Shown here: positions 28,200 to 38,517 of the stretch, piece after piece
How positions within the stretch are numbered: the first letter of the stretch is position 1
Layout of the letters: each line of letters begins with the position of its first letter
Assembly: GCF_000196515.1 (NCBI RefSeq)
Contig: NC_014248.1
Coordinates: forward strand, 3,538,001 to 3,602,000
Direction of reading: 5' to 3'
From: 'Nostoc azollae' 0708
GTDB taxonomy: Bacteria; Cyanobacteriota; Cyanobacteriia; Cyanobacteriales; Nostocaceae
DNA: 64,000 bases
Made by a program: the position numbers and the translations under genes
Notes under the pieces: generated by a model
The model's database searches: none
What the model was told of the DNA's origin: nothing
The model's input: the letters and a program-made list of their open reading frames with translations, nothing else

Positions 28200-28580
28200 C
28201 TATTGCTGTTCAGCTTTATAAGTATAAAAGTTGTCAAATGCTCCTACTGTTTCAAATTTATAACCGCGTATTAAATTATCAATTTTTAAATCCGTAGTGT
28301 AAATACTGAAAACAATATAATTCTGTCTTTTTGTCTTAGTAGCAATAACATCCCGCATTTCTGGGTTAACTGACTCCATCAACTGCTCACAATTAAATTG
28401 TATGAGATTTTGCAAGAAATGTGGTGTTTTTTTACACAAATCAGTTTTTAAGTAAGTTGTCAGTTTTTGTACTGCATATTCTTCGTATTCAGCCTGTTGT
28501 GGATTTCTCTGGGCCATTGTCACTCCCAAAACAGCGATTCCTACTGCTCCTACAGATGCAATCATAGTCCAGGCTTTCAT
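28200..28580 (-). CDS. DUF4359-type exported protein
   Basis: A 126-residue protein with an N-terminal hydrophobic helix (residues 4-24) acting as signal anchor, then a soluble domain with two cysteines (DLCKKTP, QFNCEQL) and IYTTDLKI. It resembles the cyanobacterial DUF4359 family of unknown function. The frame is intact, unlike its neighbour to the left. Confidence 0.75.
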   Translation of the reverse strand: MKAWTMIASVGAVGIAVLGVTMAQRNPQQAEYEEYAVQKLTTYLKTDLCKKTPHFLQNLIQFNCEQLMESVNPEMRDVIATKTKRQNYIVFSIYTTDLKIDNLIRGYKFETVGAFDNFYTYKAEQQ

Positions 28581-28703
28581 ATATTTTTGATTGTGATCTA
28601 TTTATTCTCTACACTTTACAGATTACAAATCAATCAGATCAATTTCTGGCAAAAAAGTCTTGATTATTTTTCTAAGTCGTGCTAATATACTAAAATAGTA
28701 GAT

Positions 28704-28778
28704 GGCGAGCGTAGCCAAGTGGTTAAGGCAGTGGTTTGTGGTACCACCATTCGTGGGTTCGAGTCCCATCGTTCGCCC
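28704..28778 (+). tRNA. tRNA-His (anticodon GTG)
   Basis: Full cloverleaf: acceptor GGCGAGC with GTTCGCC, D arm GCCAAGTGGTTAAGGC, anticodon stem-loop GTGGTTTGTGGTACCAC with GTG at the centre, T arm CGTGGGTTCGAGTCCCATC... No CCA is encoded. The discriminator is C (28778), as expected for tRNA-His; the base before the acceptor stem is T, so G-1 is not encoded. Confidence 0.95.
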
Positions 28779-28845
28779 TGTAGTTTCTGAAATAGTCTAA
28801 AACAAAATTAATGTGGAAGCAGATTGATATAATGGGTTTTCAGAC

Positions 28846-29034
28846 TATTTTCCTATCAGAAGATAGGCTAAAAACCCAAGAATAGAATCATGAAATCCCA
28901 GATTTTATTATTCTATGCCTTTTAAGCCGGGGATGAAAGTTACTAGGGGCGCATTGACTACGCCTTTAAGAGTCAGCTTTTGGGCAACAGAAGAATCCCC
29001 ATCTCTTTAAACTGGGGAGTGTCAAATTGACAAC
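28846..29034. repeat. IS200/IS605-like element end (copy 1), no transposase
   Basis: The left part has a small hairpin CCTATCAGAAGATAGG then CTAAAAACCC. The right part reads TTGACTACGCCTTTAAGAGT, CTTTTGG, then GAATCCCC, TCTTTAAA, GGGGAGTGTCAAA. The same modules recur at 62973-63329 before chlB. A GAATCCCC/GGGGAGTGTCAA hairpin end resembles the right ends of tnpB-carrying IS200/IS605 elements. No tnpA or tnpB remains, so this is a relic or a non-autonomous derivative. Confidence 0.5.
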
Positions 29035-29570
29035 TCCCACCAGGTTTTTTGACCAACTATACCATCTACAAATAAATTATGCTGATTTTGAAAAGCTTTG
29101 ATAGCTGCTTCTGTCAGCGGTCCAAATATGCCATCAACTCGAACACCATAGCCATTAGACACTAACAACCTTTGCATAATTCTCACAGACATACCTGCAC
29201 TACCAAAAAGTAGAGTTGGCATAGCTTGTTGACCATATGCGGGGTATCGGGTTAATAGCTGCTGTTTTGTGGGGATATTATGTACATCAGCTAATTTATC
29301 AGAGATTTGGGACAGGTATTCTTGTTTGATTTGTGCTAATACTTTATCCCGCTTGATTGCCAGTGTTGAAATATTAGCTTCTTCTCTGCCATCTGTTTTC
29401 ATGAATTCAGGTGGTGTAATTTGAGAAGTAGAATTTAATAGAGATAACTGACTATTTGTTGACTTCTGCACGCCATTTTCTCTAGGGAATGGTCGATGCT
29501 CCGGCAAATGGGGCAAAGTTGGTTGTGTGGTGCTTAACACGCCCGTCATTAGCAGGCCAAGTTCAGTCAT
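29022..29570 (-). CDS. Peptidoglycan-binding domain protein
   Basis: A 182-residue protein. The first 110 residues are low in recognisable structure (Pro/Ser/Thr-rich, then a helical KVLAQIKQEYLSQISDKLADVHN). Residues 120-180 form one PG_binding_1 domain: SAGMSVRIMQRLLVSNGYGVRVDGIFGPLTEAAIKAFQNQHNLFVDGIVGQKTWWEL. No clear signal peptide is seen at the annotated start. It probably binds cell wall or spans to a missing partner. The 3' end abuts the IS605-like repeat, which contributes the last few bases. Confidence 0.82.
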   Translation of the reverse strand: MTELGLLMTGVLSTTQPTLPHLPEHRPFPRENGVQKSTNSQLSLLNSTSQITPPEFMKTDGREEANISTLAIKRDKVLAQIKQEYLSQISDKLADVHNIPTKQQLLTRYPAYGQQAMPTLLFGSAGMSVRIMQRLLVSNGYGVRVDGIFGPLTEAAIKAFQNQHNLFVDGIVGQKTWWELSI

Positions 29571-30286
29571 TGTAGTTCATCTCATATCTTGCACCTATAA
29601 GGATAAACCAGGAGTAGACAAACAAAAACTGTAAAAGTATGACTCTCTCTCAAGAAAATTTTTTATGTATTATAAAGTTATTTATATTACGCTTGATTAA
29701 TCAAAAATATTGATTAAATATTGAGTATTGGTTAAAAATAACTAGCAGCAAGCCCTATTTAGCAGATAATATGTATTGGTTTTTATAAGGGCAGCATTTA
29801 TTCTGAAGATATAAATATTTATGCCTTTTATAATACCTGATTTGGCATAGATATATTTATTATTACTGGGTTAATATTTAAACACTTAGGGACAGTAACA
29901 GGAAATAATGTCTTGTTCAATTAAAGACTTATCATCAAGGCAGCGGGTGTAAGGCAGACTATGTGAATAGGAGAAGGATTTATGGCTTATACCAAGCTTC
30001 TCCATTGGAGTTCTGCACAGATGCGGGATGAGGAAATTATACAGCAACATTTTGTCCTTCATTGACCTGCAACACGCTGTATTCTGTTCGGTTGTTCACA
30101 TTAGCATCCCGCTAGTACCGCAAGCAAAAGTCAAAAATCAAAAGTCAAAAATCTTATGGAGTAGGCTTTTCGTCTATTGTAAATGGTTGCTCTATTTATG
30201 CCATACTGTACTAGAGATACATATAGCTTATTTGGTAAGCCAGGAAAAACAGCAATTGTGAATTGGAACAGCAAAGCTAATAACGC
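29571..30286. other. Gene-free region, 716 bases
   Basis: AT-rich, no supported gene. It contains AAAAGTCAAAAATCAAAAGTC filler at 30127-30150 and a separated inverted pair TGCGGGATG (30021) / CATCCCGC (30104). A 77-codon frame rightward at 30028 has no homology signal or ribosome binding site and was not called. Confidence 0.4.
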
Positions 30287-31369
30287 TTACTTCCTTTCTG
30301 GATGTGCTATTTCCTCTGGAGAAGGAATAACTAATTGGTTAATTACTCCAATCATCTGATACAAACGTCCCAGGTCACGCTGATTAAAGTATAAAAGCAG
30401 ACGGGGTAGACTAGATGTTTCATCTAGACCTTCTTGAGGTAATACTTGGCTTTTCTCAATTCTGCCTTTGACGAGAATGTCACTGAAGTTAACATTTAGC
30501 AGTTCCACCTCTGCATCTGATAACTGTTGTCTGAGACGGATCACTAATTGATCCCCTACATAGCGGCTAGAGTGATAACCCTGATAAAAATTGGTAATAG
30601 CATTGCAAGCCACTTCGAGGTTATCTGTGACTGTGTACAAATTGGGATCCTCTGGACTCACAAGACCTTTTGTCACCAATTGCTGATCAATATATTGACT
30701 CCAAGAATGCCAGTAATCACCACCAGGAGAATCAATTAAAACCAAAGGAATTGGGCCAAATTTGCCTGTTTGGCTTAATGTCATACACTCAAAAGCTTCA
30801 TCCTGAGTCCCAAAACCACCGGGAAATAAAGCTACTGCATCACTTTCTTTGAGGAGAAAAAGTTTGCGGGTAAAGAAATATTTAAAGTGAATTAATTTGG
30901 GATCACCATCAATGATTGGATTTGCCTCTTGCTCAAACGGCAACTGAATATTTAAACCAAAAGAATTATCTCTGCCTGCGCCTTCTTGACCCGCGTGCAT
31001 AATTCCACCACCACCGCCTGTAATCACCATAAATCCTAATTGACAAACGGCACGTGCAAATTGAACTGCCATTTCGTATTCAGGGGTTTCTGAGGCTAAA
31101 CGAGCAGAACCAAATATAGTGACTTTGCGAATGTGTCGGTAGCCATGAAAGAGTTGGAAACCTCTTTCCATATCTGCTAGAGCAGCAGATACTATTTTCC
31201 AATCAAGACGCTCAACTTTACTATCAGCCAAACGCACTACAGTAGCAAGTGCCTGCTGGATAAATTGCCGATGTTTTAAGGTCGGTAAACGATCTATTAG
31301 TTCAGCAATATCAGCTTGGAGAGATTCTAGTATTTCAAACGAAGCTTCAGAGGTCATGTGAACTGCCAC
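30287..31369 (-). CDS. LOG family protein (TIGR00730-type Rossmann fold)
   Basis: A 360-residue protein of the lysine-decarboxylase-like/LOG family, which includes nucleotide 5'-monophosphate phosphoribohydrolases (cytokinin activation and nucleotide recycling). Motifs: VTIFGSARLA at about residue 84, VITGGGGGIMHAGQEGAG near 115-132, and FPGGFGTQDEAFE near 183-195 (the PGGxGTxxE catalytic motif). The protein is longer than plant LOGs, with about 75 extra residues at the N-terminus and a C-terminal extension, as seen in the cyanobacterial long forms. Substrate is not determined from sequence. Confidence 0.87.
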   Translation of the reverse strand: MAVHMTSEASFEILESLQADIAELIDRLPTLKHRQFIQQALATVVRLADSKVERLDWKIVSAALADMERGFQLFHGYRHIRKVTIFGSARLASETPEYEMAVQFARAVCQLGFMVITGGGGGIMHAGQEGAGRDNSFGLNIQLPFEQEANPIIDGDPKLIHFKYFFTRKLFLLKESDAVALFPGGFGTQDEAFECMTLSQTGKFGPIPLVLIDSPGGDYWHSWSQYIDQQLVTKGLVSPEDPNLYTVTDNLEVACNAITNFYQGYHSSRYVGDQLVIRLRQQLSDAEVELLNVNFSDILVKGRIEKSQVLPQEGLDETSSLPRLLLYFNQRDLGRLYQMIGVINQLVIPSPEEIAHPERK

Positions 31370-31483
31370 AACAATGGCATTATATTTTATCTAAACTCCA
31401 GTAAATCACAAACTTATCTCATCAGGCTGACTGATTGCTGATTGGGAAATTTTTGGCTCTTTTCTGCAACTTAACTAGTAAAG

Positions 31484-31505
31484 AAAAAACAGGGATGTAC
31501 CCCTG
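31484..31505 (-). terminator. Rho-independent terminator after trxA
   Basis: Read leftward: CAGGG, GTACAT loop, CCCTG, then TTTTTTC. A short GC stem followed by a six-T run, about 155 bases beyond the trxA stop. Confidence 0.65.
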
Positions 31506-31660
31506 GCAAAAGATACATCCTTAAGCTTTGCCATATCGCATTCTTGTGTAAAGCATTTTCAAGAGACGCAAAGGTTACGCCTCTGAAACTAATTTACAAT
31601 TATTCACCTAAGAACTTTAGGCGATGGACAAATCAATGAAATTTTGCGGTCGATTGAGGT

Positions 31661-31984
31661 TTAAAGATACTTTTCCAAAGTGGTAGATAATGTGCTTTTG
31701 GGAACAGCACCGACAACCATATCCACTTTTTGTCCACCTTTAAAAATCATTAATGTGGGAATGCTGCGTATACCATACTTACCAGCAACTTGAGGATTCT
31801 CATCAGTATTAACTTTCACGACCTTGAGTTGACCTTCATACTGAGCAGCGATTTCCTCGACAACAGGAGCTACCATGCGGCAAGGACCACACCAGGGTGC
31901 CCAAAAGTCAACTAAAACCGGTAATGGGCTTTCGATTACTTCTTGTTCAAACAAATCATCCGTCACACTTGCAGCTGCTGACAT
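31661..31984 (-). CDS. trxA: Thioredoxin (m-type)
   Basis: A 107-residue thioredoxin. The active site WCGPC is at residues 31-35 ([20 protein letters not shown]), with [28 protein letters not shown] containing the cis-Pro. It reduces target disulfides and receives electrons from ferredoxin via the ferredoxin-thioredoxin reductase, whose variable chain is also in this window (47489). It lies downstream of guaB3 with Yfr1 between them, an arrangement conserved in cyanobacteria. Confidence 0.97.
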   Translation of the reverse strand: MSAAASVTDDLFEQEVIESPLPVLVDFWAPWCGPCRMVAPVVEEIAAQYEGQLKVVKVNTDENPQVAGKYGIRSIPTLMIFKGGQKVDMVVGAVPKSTLSTTLEKYL

Positions 31985-32107
31985 TCCTAAAAACCTTTGA
32001 CTATTATATTTATCAGTTTCGTGAAAATTCTACCATAGCAAAAACATCAGCTAGGGAGTGAAGGATGTACATTTGCAAAGAAGCCACAGCATTTATGCCT
32101 AATCATA

Positions 32108-32177
32108 AGGAACCGCCCGAACAGTAGTCCGGGCGGAGTGTGGTGTGAGGAGTGAACGGAAACATGCGTCTCCGCTA
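32108..32177 (-). ncRNA. yfr1: Yfr1 small regulatory RNA
   Basis: Read leftward: a 5' hairpin (CGGAGAC-GCAT-GTTTCCG, 32174-32157), an unpaired stretch with the ultra-conserved motif ACTCCTCACAC (32153-32143), then a GC hairpin CCGCCCG/CGGGCGG (32136-32113) ending in TTCCTT as terminator. The -10 box TACAAT lies at 32188-32183, with a -35-like TGGAAA about 17 bases further up. Yfr1 is known in cyanobacteria between guaB and trxA and base-pairs with porin and other mRNAs; this copy is in exactly that place. Structure and motif are read directly. Confidence 0.93.
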
Positions 32178-32344
32178 TCTCTATTGTAGGCGACATCTGG
32201 AATTTTTCCAGTGATTGTTCAGGCTACTGGAAAAATTTTTCATTGCTTCCATTGCTCAGTTGTCAGTGGCAGTAGACAAAAGGCAAGAGGCAAGACGTAG
32301 GAAGTAATATATTATTCTTTCCTACACCCTAAATCCCAGACCTT

Positions 32345-33508
32345 TTATTTACCCATACCCAATTGTTGGGCTTTTTGGTAAACTTTGCCTTCGGTTAATA
32401 GGGAAGGAGCAATTACAACGTGAACTTGCTGCATTTCTTTGATATTTTTTGCTCCTAATGTACCCATGCTGGTTTTTAATGCTCCTAGAAGATTATGAGT
32501 ACCATCATCTAGTCCGGCTGGCCCTGTGAGTATTTGCTCTAGAGTACCTGTGGTACCAACGCGAATGCGAGTACCACGGGGCAGTACTGGACTAGGAGTT
32601 GCCATACCCCAATGATAACCCCTTCCTGGGGCTTCAGCGGCTCTAGCAAAGGGAGAACCAATCATTACTCCATCAGCACCACAGGCGATACATTTACAAA
32701 TATCTCCACCAGTGATTAAACCGCCATCGGCAATAATAGGGATATAGTTACCAGTGTCGCGATAGTAATCATCTCTTGCTGCGGCACAATCTGCGATTGC
32801 AGTTGCTTGAGGTACACCAACAGCCAATACCCCACGGGAAGTACAAGCAGCACCAGGCCCAATTCCCACTAATACCGCAGCCGCTCCTGCTTTGAACAAA
32901 TCCAAAGTAACTTCATAAGTCACACAGTTGCCCAATATGACTGGGATAGGCATAGAACGGCAAAATTCTGCCAAGTCGAGAGGGATAATGGAGTCTGGTG
33001 AGAGGTGGGCTGTAGAAACTACTGTCGCTTGGATAAAAAATAAATCCGCCCCAGCTTTAGCTACAAATTCACCAAATTTACTAGCACCTACTGGAGTCGC
33101 ACTCACAGCCGCAATGCCGCCTAATTGTTTAATTTCCTGAATACGTTTTTCAATTAATTCCGGCTTTATTGGTTCGGCATAGAGTTCTTGCATCAACGAC
33201 ACAAATTCATCTTTTCCCACAGCAGCAATCCGATCTAGAATCGGTTCTGGATCAGCATAGCGAGTTTGGATACCCTCTAAATTGAGAACTCCTAATGCTC
33301 CTAATTGGGATAAACGCACAGCCATCCCTATATCAACAACACCATCCATCGCACTAGCAATAATGGGGATTTCCCGCTCAATATTGCCAATTTTCCATTT
33401 AGTGTCCGCTAAACTGGGGTCGAGTGTTCTTTGACCAGGGACTAAAGCAATTTCATCAATACCATAGGCTCGGCGAGCCACTTTTCCCCGCCCAAGTTGA
33501 ATTTCCAC
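32345..33508 (-). CDS. guaB3: IMP dehydrogenase-related protein, GuaB3 type
   Basis: A 387-residue TIM-barrel enzyme of the GuaB3 subfamily, which lacks the CBS pair of classical IMP dehydrogenases. Visible: IGNIEREIPIIASAMDGVVD, VILGNCVTYEVTLDLFKAGAAAVLVGIGPGAACTSRGVLAVGVPQATAI (substrate loop with the catalytic-type Cys in GAACT), IIADGGLITGGDICKCIACGADGVMIGSPFA, and a flap RIRVGTTGTLEQILTGPAG. It probably acts in the IMP/XMP/GMP interconversion, though GuaB3 enzymes have a different activity from GuaB in some species. Length matches GuaB3 and not GuaB (about 490). Confidence 0.93.
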   Translation of the reverse strand: MEIQLGRGKVARRAYGIDEIALVPGQRTLDPSLADTKWKIGNIEREIPIIASAMDGVVDIGMAVRLSQLGALGVLNLEGIQTRYADPEPILDRIAAVGKDEFVSLMQELYAEPIKPELIEKRIQEIKQLGGIAAVSATPVGASKFGEFVAKAGADLFFIQATVVSTAHLSPDSIIPLDLAEFCRSMPIPVILGNCVTYEVTLDLFKAGAAAVLVGIGPGAACTSRGVLAVGVPQATAIADCAAARDDYYRDTGNYIPIIADGGLITGGDICKCIACGADGVMIGSPFARAAEAPGRGYHWGMATPSPVLPRGTRIRVGTTGTLEQILTGPAGLDDGTHNLLGALKTSMGTLGAKNIKEMQQVHVVIAPSLLTEGKVYQKAQQLGMGK

Positions 33509-33627
33509 GCTTTCACTTTTCTCAAATCTGTTTAAGCTAGGGTATCAAATTGTGGGGATATTGGGTATCAGTTATCAGTTATAGGTGGTAATAGCCAGGA
33601 CTATATATTTTTTTCTGCAACCTAGTT

Positions 33628-34197
33628 TTAATGGTTCTTTTTAGCCTTCTGGGCTCCTGTGTAACCAGTTGCTACCCACAAAATAGCTCTAGCTCCATCA
33701 CGGATAGATTTTTCAATTGGTTCTGATCCTTGTTCAGAGGGCACTGATATGGCTTTGAACTCAATACCTCGACTCCCTAAAACAATCTCGCCAATCACAC
33801 AAGCACGGCGCATATGAAAATCAGAAGTAATTAAATAAACGCTTTTAATGCCGCGTGCTTGCAAATCATCTACCAACGTAGTAAAATTAGTCAGTGTATC
33901 TACAGCTTCATAATCTAAATGTAATCGTCTGGGATCAACTCCAGATTTGGTAAATACTTCTTTTGTATATCTAGGTGGACTGCCACCACTAATCCATATT
34001 GGTATATTTGGATGCTTATTAGCAAAATTGGCTGTAAACTTCTCCCTTTCTAAACGTCTAGTAGAACCACCCAAAACTAACACAGCTTGTGGATGTAATA
34101 ATTGGTTTTGCACTTCCTTATATCCCCACCAGACTAATAAGGGTAGGATAAAAGACATCAGTTGCAAAGATTTACCTGTAAACAGTAGCTTATTCAA
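33628..34197 (-). CDS. YdcF/SanA-like DUF218 protein
   Basis: A 189-residue protein with one N-terminal hydrophobic helix (LMSFILPLLVWWGY) and a DUF218 domain: AVLVLGGSTRRLEREKFTANF, IPIWISGGSPP, VDTLTNFTTLVDDLQARGIKSVYLITSDFHMRRACVIGEIV. The family (ElyC, SanA, YdcF) acts in envelope processes of unknown chemistry. The second DUF218 protein in this window (49575) is longer and only distantly related. Confidence 0.82.
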   Translation of the reverse strand: MNKLLFTGKSLQLMSFILPLLVWWGYKEVQNQLLHPQAVLVLGGSTRRLEREKFTANFANKHPNIPIWISGGSPPRYTKEVFTKSGVDPRRLHLDYEAVDTLTNFTTLVDDLQARGIKSVYLITSDFHMRRACVIGEIVLGSRGIEFKAISVPSEQGSEPIEKSIRDGARAILWVATGYTGAQKAKKNH

Positions 34198-34851
34198 GGC
34201 TCTATATGTGTATCTGCGAAGAACAGGATTTCGGTTAGAAATTATCTGGAGTAGAAAATTTAGCTAAAGTCCACTTAAATGAGTCTTTGGGATATTTTTA
34301 TTTCGAGACGCATTTTTTGATCAGAGGACAATCCTGACTGCTCTCTTCGATGGATCATACTAACCTAAATTAGACAATCTATGATAGGGGTTCAAACCAT
34401 TTATTTATTAAGTTGTTTTACACAATCATACGGAATAGATAATATAGATAAGATAAATGAGGAAATCCTTAAATTCTAGTATCTTCTTAGACAAAAGTAG
34501 ACCTCTTGCAGAATTAATTTTATGTTATAATAGGGCTTGTCTTTCTTTTAGCCAAAAGTTTAGAGTTACACGGTTATATTTGAATTAGCGAGCGCAAAGA
34601 ACAGCAAAAAAAATATATAAAGACAATCCAAAAGTCTCTATCATACCACAGAAACAATTTTGCAATAGGTCTAGTTTTGAAAAGCTGACTGCTAGATATT
34701 AATTTCATTATTCATTTAGCTTATAAGTACTAACATGAATTAATACTTACTCACAAAAACATTTGAGCTATCCAATCAATGAAATATTCATGGTCTAATT
34801 ATGGTTATCACGATAGATAGAGTTAAATATTGGTTGAGAGGCTATTGATAC
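34198..34851. other. Gene-free region left of an IS5 relic
   Basis: About 650 AT-rich bases with no coding frame. TATAAT lies at about 34526 in GTTATAATAGGG, a good -10, but a -35 at correct distance is not evident. Nothing else is recognised. Confidence 0.4.
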
Positions 34852-35732
34852 AGTAAATGTAAAGGGGAGTAGAAAAGGAATGTTGGAAGGATAGGATACA
34901 TAAAATGTAGTGTATTTACATAGCTACTGATGGAACGAAAGTCTTACCCCACAGACTTAACTGATATGGACTGGGAAATCCTGGCCCCATTGATTCCACC
35001 AGGCAAAGAAGGAGGGTATCCACCCACAACAGATATGGGTGAAATATGTAATGCCATCTATTTTCATTTGAAAACTGGATGTCAATGGAATATGCTTCCA
35101 GGTGACTTCCCGCCAAGGTCAACTGTATATAGCTATTACAGGAAATGGCAGGGCCAGGGGGTTTGGGAAAAATTCAACCATACATTGGGTAGTCAAGTTC
35201 GCTCGAAATTAGGTAAATCAACACAACCTACCGCGCTCGCTGCAGACAGTCAGTCGGTCAAAACTGACCAAAAAAAGGGGATGTGTATGGTTTTGACGGA
35301 TGTAAAAAGGTAAAAGGAAGAAAGGGGCATACTTTAGTTGATAGCCTGGGACTTGTGTTGAAACTTGTTGTTAGTGAAGCGAATGCCCCAGAACGAATGC
35401 TTGCTGCCTATGCACTAATGGAACTGCTATAGGAACCCACAGAATTATTGGAAAAGGTCCAAGTTTTATGGGTTAATTCCGGTTATGACGGTGATAAATT
35501 TGCACTTGCAGTTTGGTTCCTGATTCAAGCTCATGTTGAAGTCATAGGACCTACTGAGTAAGAATTTAAAGTTTTACCACAACCCTGGGTAGTAGAAAGA
35601 ACATTTGGGTGGTTTAACCAATATCATCGTCTAAGCAAGGATTATGAGCGTTTAACACAAATGAGGGAAGGGTCTATATATGCTCTTATGACTAGGATTA
35701 TGCTACTTCCTCTTGTCTCCTAAACATTTACT
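34852..35732 (+). mobile_element. IS5 family (IS427-type) element, transposase inactivated
   Basis: The transposase starts at 34930 (MERKSYPTDLTDMDWEILAPLIPPGK) and carries the winged N-terminus, LAADSQSVK (first catalytic Asp), NSGYDGDKFALAVW (second Asp), and the C-terminal [21 protein letters not shown] (catalytic Glu). It is broken by a frameshift in the A7 run near 35272, a TAG near 35430 and a TAA near 35560. Possible terminal repeats: AGTAAATGT at 34852-34860 and ACATTTACT at 35724-35732, inverted. About 880 bp, typical for this group. Confidence 0.88.
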
Positions 35733-35940
35733 TTATAAAGTATCTCTGATGCATTACAAAAATTACCTTGTGAGCAAGGCTATATCCAGTCAATATCTGA
35801 TTGACACTCTCAGGTATATTGAAGACCCATATCACGGATAATATAGAAAAGACCACGGTGGTTAAAACCACTTCTGTCCCTTCCCTCTCAGGGCTAAAGC
35901 CGCTCAGTTTCCCACATACCGTGTATCCTGATGATTTATA

Positions 35941-36014
35941 CGGGACTGGTGCGACTTGAACGCACGACCTGACGCTTAGGAGGCGTCCGCTCTATCCAAC
36001 TGAGCTACAACCCC
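35941..36014 (-). tRNA. tRNA-Arg (anticodon CCT)
   Basis: Leftward cloverleaf: acceptor GGGGTTG with CAGTCCC, D arm GCTCAGTTGGATAGAGC, anticodon arm GACGCCTCCTAAGCGTC with CCT, T arm GTGCGTTCAAGTCGCAC, discriminator G. No CCA is encoded. It follows the tocopherol cyclase gene on the same strand and lies 200 bases from the IS5 relic. Confidence 0.94.
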
Positions 36015-36047
36015 AAGTATAAAGCATATATAATTATAGCACTAGTT

Positions 36048-37253
<1,206 letters not shown>

Positions 37254-37258
37254 CTAAG

Positions 37259-37287
37259 ATACCCGACTTCTTTGAGAAGTCGGGTAT
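37259..37287. terminator. Strong hairpin terminator after purQ
   Basis: A 12-bp stem ATACCCGACTTC/GAAGTCGGGTAT with loop TTTGA. T-rich DNA follows on both sides (ATTTTTT to the right; CTTAGTTTTTATT to the left in the leftward reading), so it may stop transcription from either direction. It lies three bases beyond the purQ stop. Confidence 0.75.
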
Positions 37288-37290
37288 TTT

Positions 37291-37965
37291 TTAAACTAAA
37301 ACTGCTGCCTTACCCAACAAACTTTGAAATAACTTCAGACCATCGCTATTTCCTAATACGCTATCTGCTGCTCTTTCTGGGTGTGGCATCATACCTAAAA
37401 CGTTGCCTTGACGATTACAAATCCCCGCAATGTTATTTAATGAACCGTTGGGGTTTTCACCGTGGTAACGAAATAATACTTGTCCGTTATCTTCAATTTC
37501 TGATAAGGTTTTCTCATCAGCGTAATATCGCCCTTCTCCATGAGCAATGGGTAAAGTGATAACTTCCCCTTGTGCATAACCTTGTGTCCAAGGTAAATTA
37601 TTACGCTCAACTTTTAAGGGAGTGCGATCGCAAATAAAATGCAAATCCTGATTCCTTGCTAATACACCAGGTAATAATCCGGCTTCAGTTAATACTTGGA
37701 ATCCATTACAAATACCGATGATAAATCTGCCTTGTTGTGAATGCTCAATTACTTGTTGCATTACAGGGGAAAAGCGTGCTATCGCTCCACAACGCAAATA
37801 ATCGCCGTAGCTAAAGCCACCAGGAATAATCACCACATCTAAATCACTAATATCAGTCTCTTGATGCCAAACCATGCGTGTTGGTTGTCCTAGCAAATCT
37901 CTAGTAACATAAGCAACATCACGGTCACAGTTAGACCCTGGAAAAACTAAAACACCGAATTTCAT
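37291..37965 (-). CDS. purQ: Phosphoribosylformylglycinamidine synthase, glutaminase subunit
   Basis: A 224-residue class I glutamine amidotransferase that supplies ammonia to PurL in purine synthesis. Nucleophile Cys86 lies in FIIGICNGFQVLTEAGLLPG; the His-Glu of the triad are in MMPHPERAAD; the glycine strip is GGFSYGDYLRCGAIARFSP. It follows purS at about 110 bases, with a heptamer repeat in the gap. PurL is not in this window. Confidence 0.96.
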   Translation of the reverse strand: MKFGVLVFPGSNCDRDVAYVTRDLLGQPTRMVWHQETDISDLDVVIIPGGFSYGDYLRCGAIARFSPVMQQVIEHSQQGRFIIGICNGFQVLTEAGLLPGVLARNQDLHFICDRTPLKVERNNLPWTQGYAQGEVITLPIAHGEGRYYADEKTLSEIEDNGQVLFRYHGENPNGSLNNIAGICNRQGNVLGMMPHPERAADSVLGNSDGLKLFQSLLGKAAVLV

Positions 37966-37969
37966 AATT

Positions 37970-38004
37970 TAGTCATTAGTCATTAGTCATTAGTCATTAG
38001 TCAG
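37970..38004. repeat. Short tandem repeat TAGTCAT x5
   Basis: Four perfect TAGTCAT units and a final TAGTCAG, between purQ and purS. This is the heptamer STRR type of heterocystous cyanobacteria. Confidence 0.85.
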
Positions 38005-38072
38005 GGAATAGGGAACAGATTATTCTACCCATTTCCCCCATCTCCCTAGTCCCCAGTCCCAAATTCCTAATG

Positions 38073-38402
38073 TCAGAACACTCCCGTTTGTGATTCCACT
38101 TCAATCAAATCAAAGCGATAATTTTCTATCACTGGATTTGCTAACATTTGCTCACACATTTGGTTCAGGTCTTGACGTGCTTTTGGCTCATCAGGTGAGA
38201 TGATAGTGACTTCAATGTACTTACCAATACGTACCTGTTCCACGTTGTCGTATCCCATTTGTTTGAGGCCAGATTGTACAGCCACACCAGCAGGGTCTAA
38301 GACTGAAGGCCGAACCGTGACGAAAATCTTAGCTAAATATTTTCTTTGCACAGGCTTTTTGCTGAATGCTGCGATCGCTATCCTATAACTTTTATGCTCC
38401 AA
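38073..38402 (-). CDS. purS: Phosphoribosylformylglycinamidine synthase, PurS subunit
   Basis: A small subunit that docks PurL and PurQ. Recognisable core: QRKYLAKIFVTVRPSVLDPAGVAVQSGLKQMGY, VRIGKYIEVTI, ARQDLNQMCEQMLANPVIENYRFDL. The ATG start gives 109 residues. A GTG at 38351 (VQRKYLAKIF) would give the usual length of about 90; the extra N-terminal 17 residues are spanned by a HIP1 octamer and may not be translated. Coupled with purQ. Confidence 0.92.
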   Translation of the reverse strand: MEHKSYRIAIAAFSKKPVQRKYLAKIFVTVRPSVLDPAGVAVQSGLKQMGYDNVEQVRIGKYIEVTIISPDEPKARQDLNQMCEQMLANPVIENYRFDLIEVESQTGVF

Positions 38403-38517
38403 ATGACTGAAAATCAGATCACAAAGCAGTTACAGTTAATCTATCAGTGAATCAATAAAATAGCCTAACTATCCCTATTTTCAATCTAAAACCCCAAATC
38501 TAAAATCCCAAATCGGT

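Noticed and set aside
30028-30261. Rightward 77-codon frame
   Set aside because: Contains filler repeat codons (KVKNQKSKI) and no ribosome binding site; it looks like intergenic noise.
34516-34531. Promoter at GTTATAATAGGG
   Set aside because: Good -10 but no -35 at a workable distance and no gene downstream before the IS element.
35270-35285. Programmed frameshift in the IS5 transposase at the A7 run
   Set aside because: Some IS5-group elements use such a shift, but this copy also has two downstream in-frame stops, so decay is the simpler reading.
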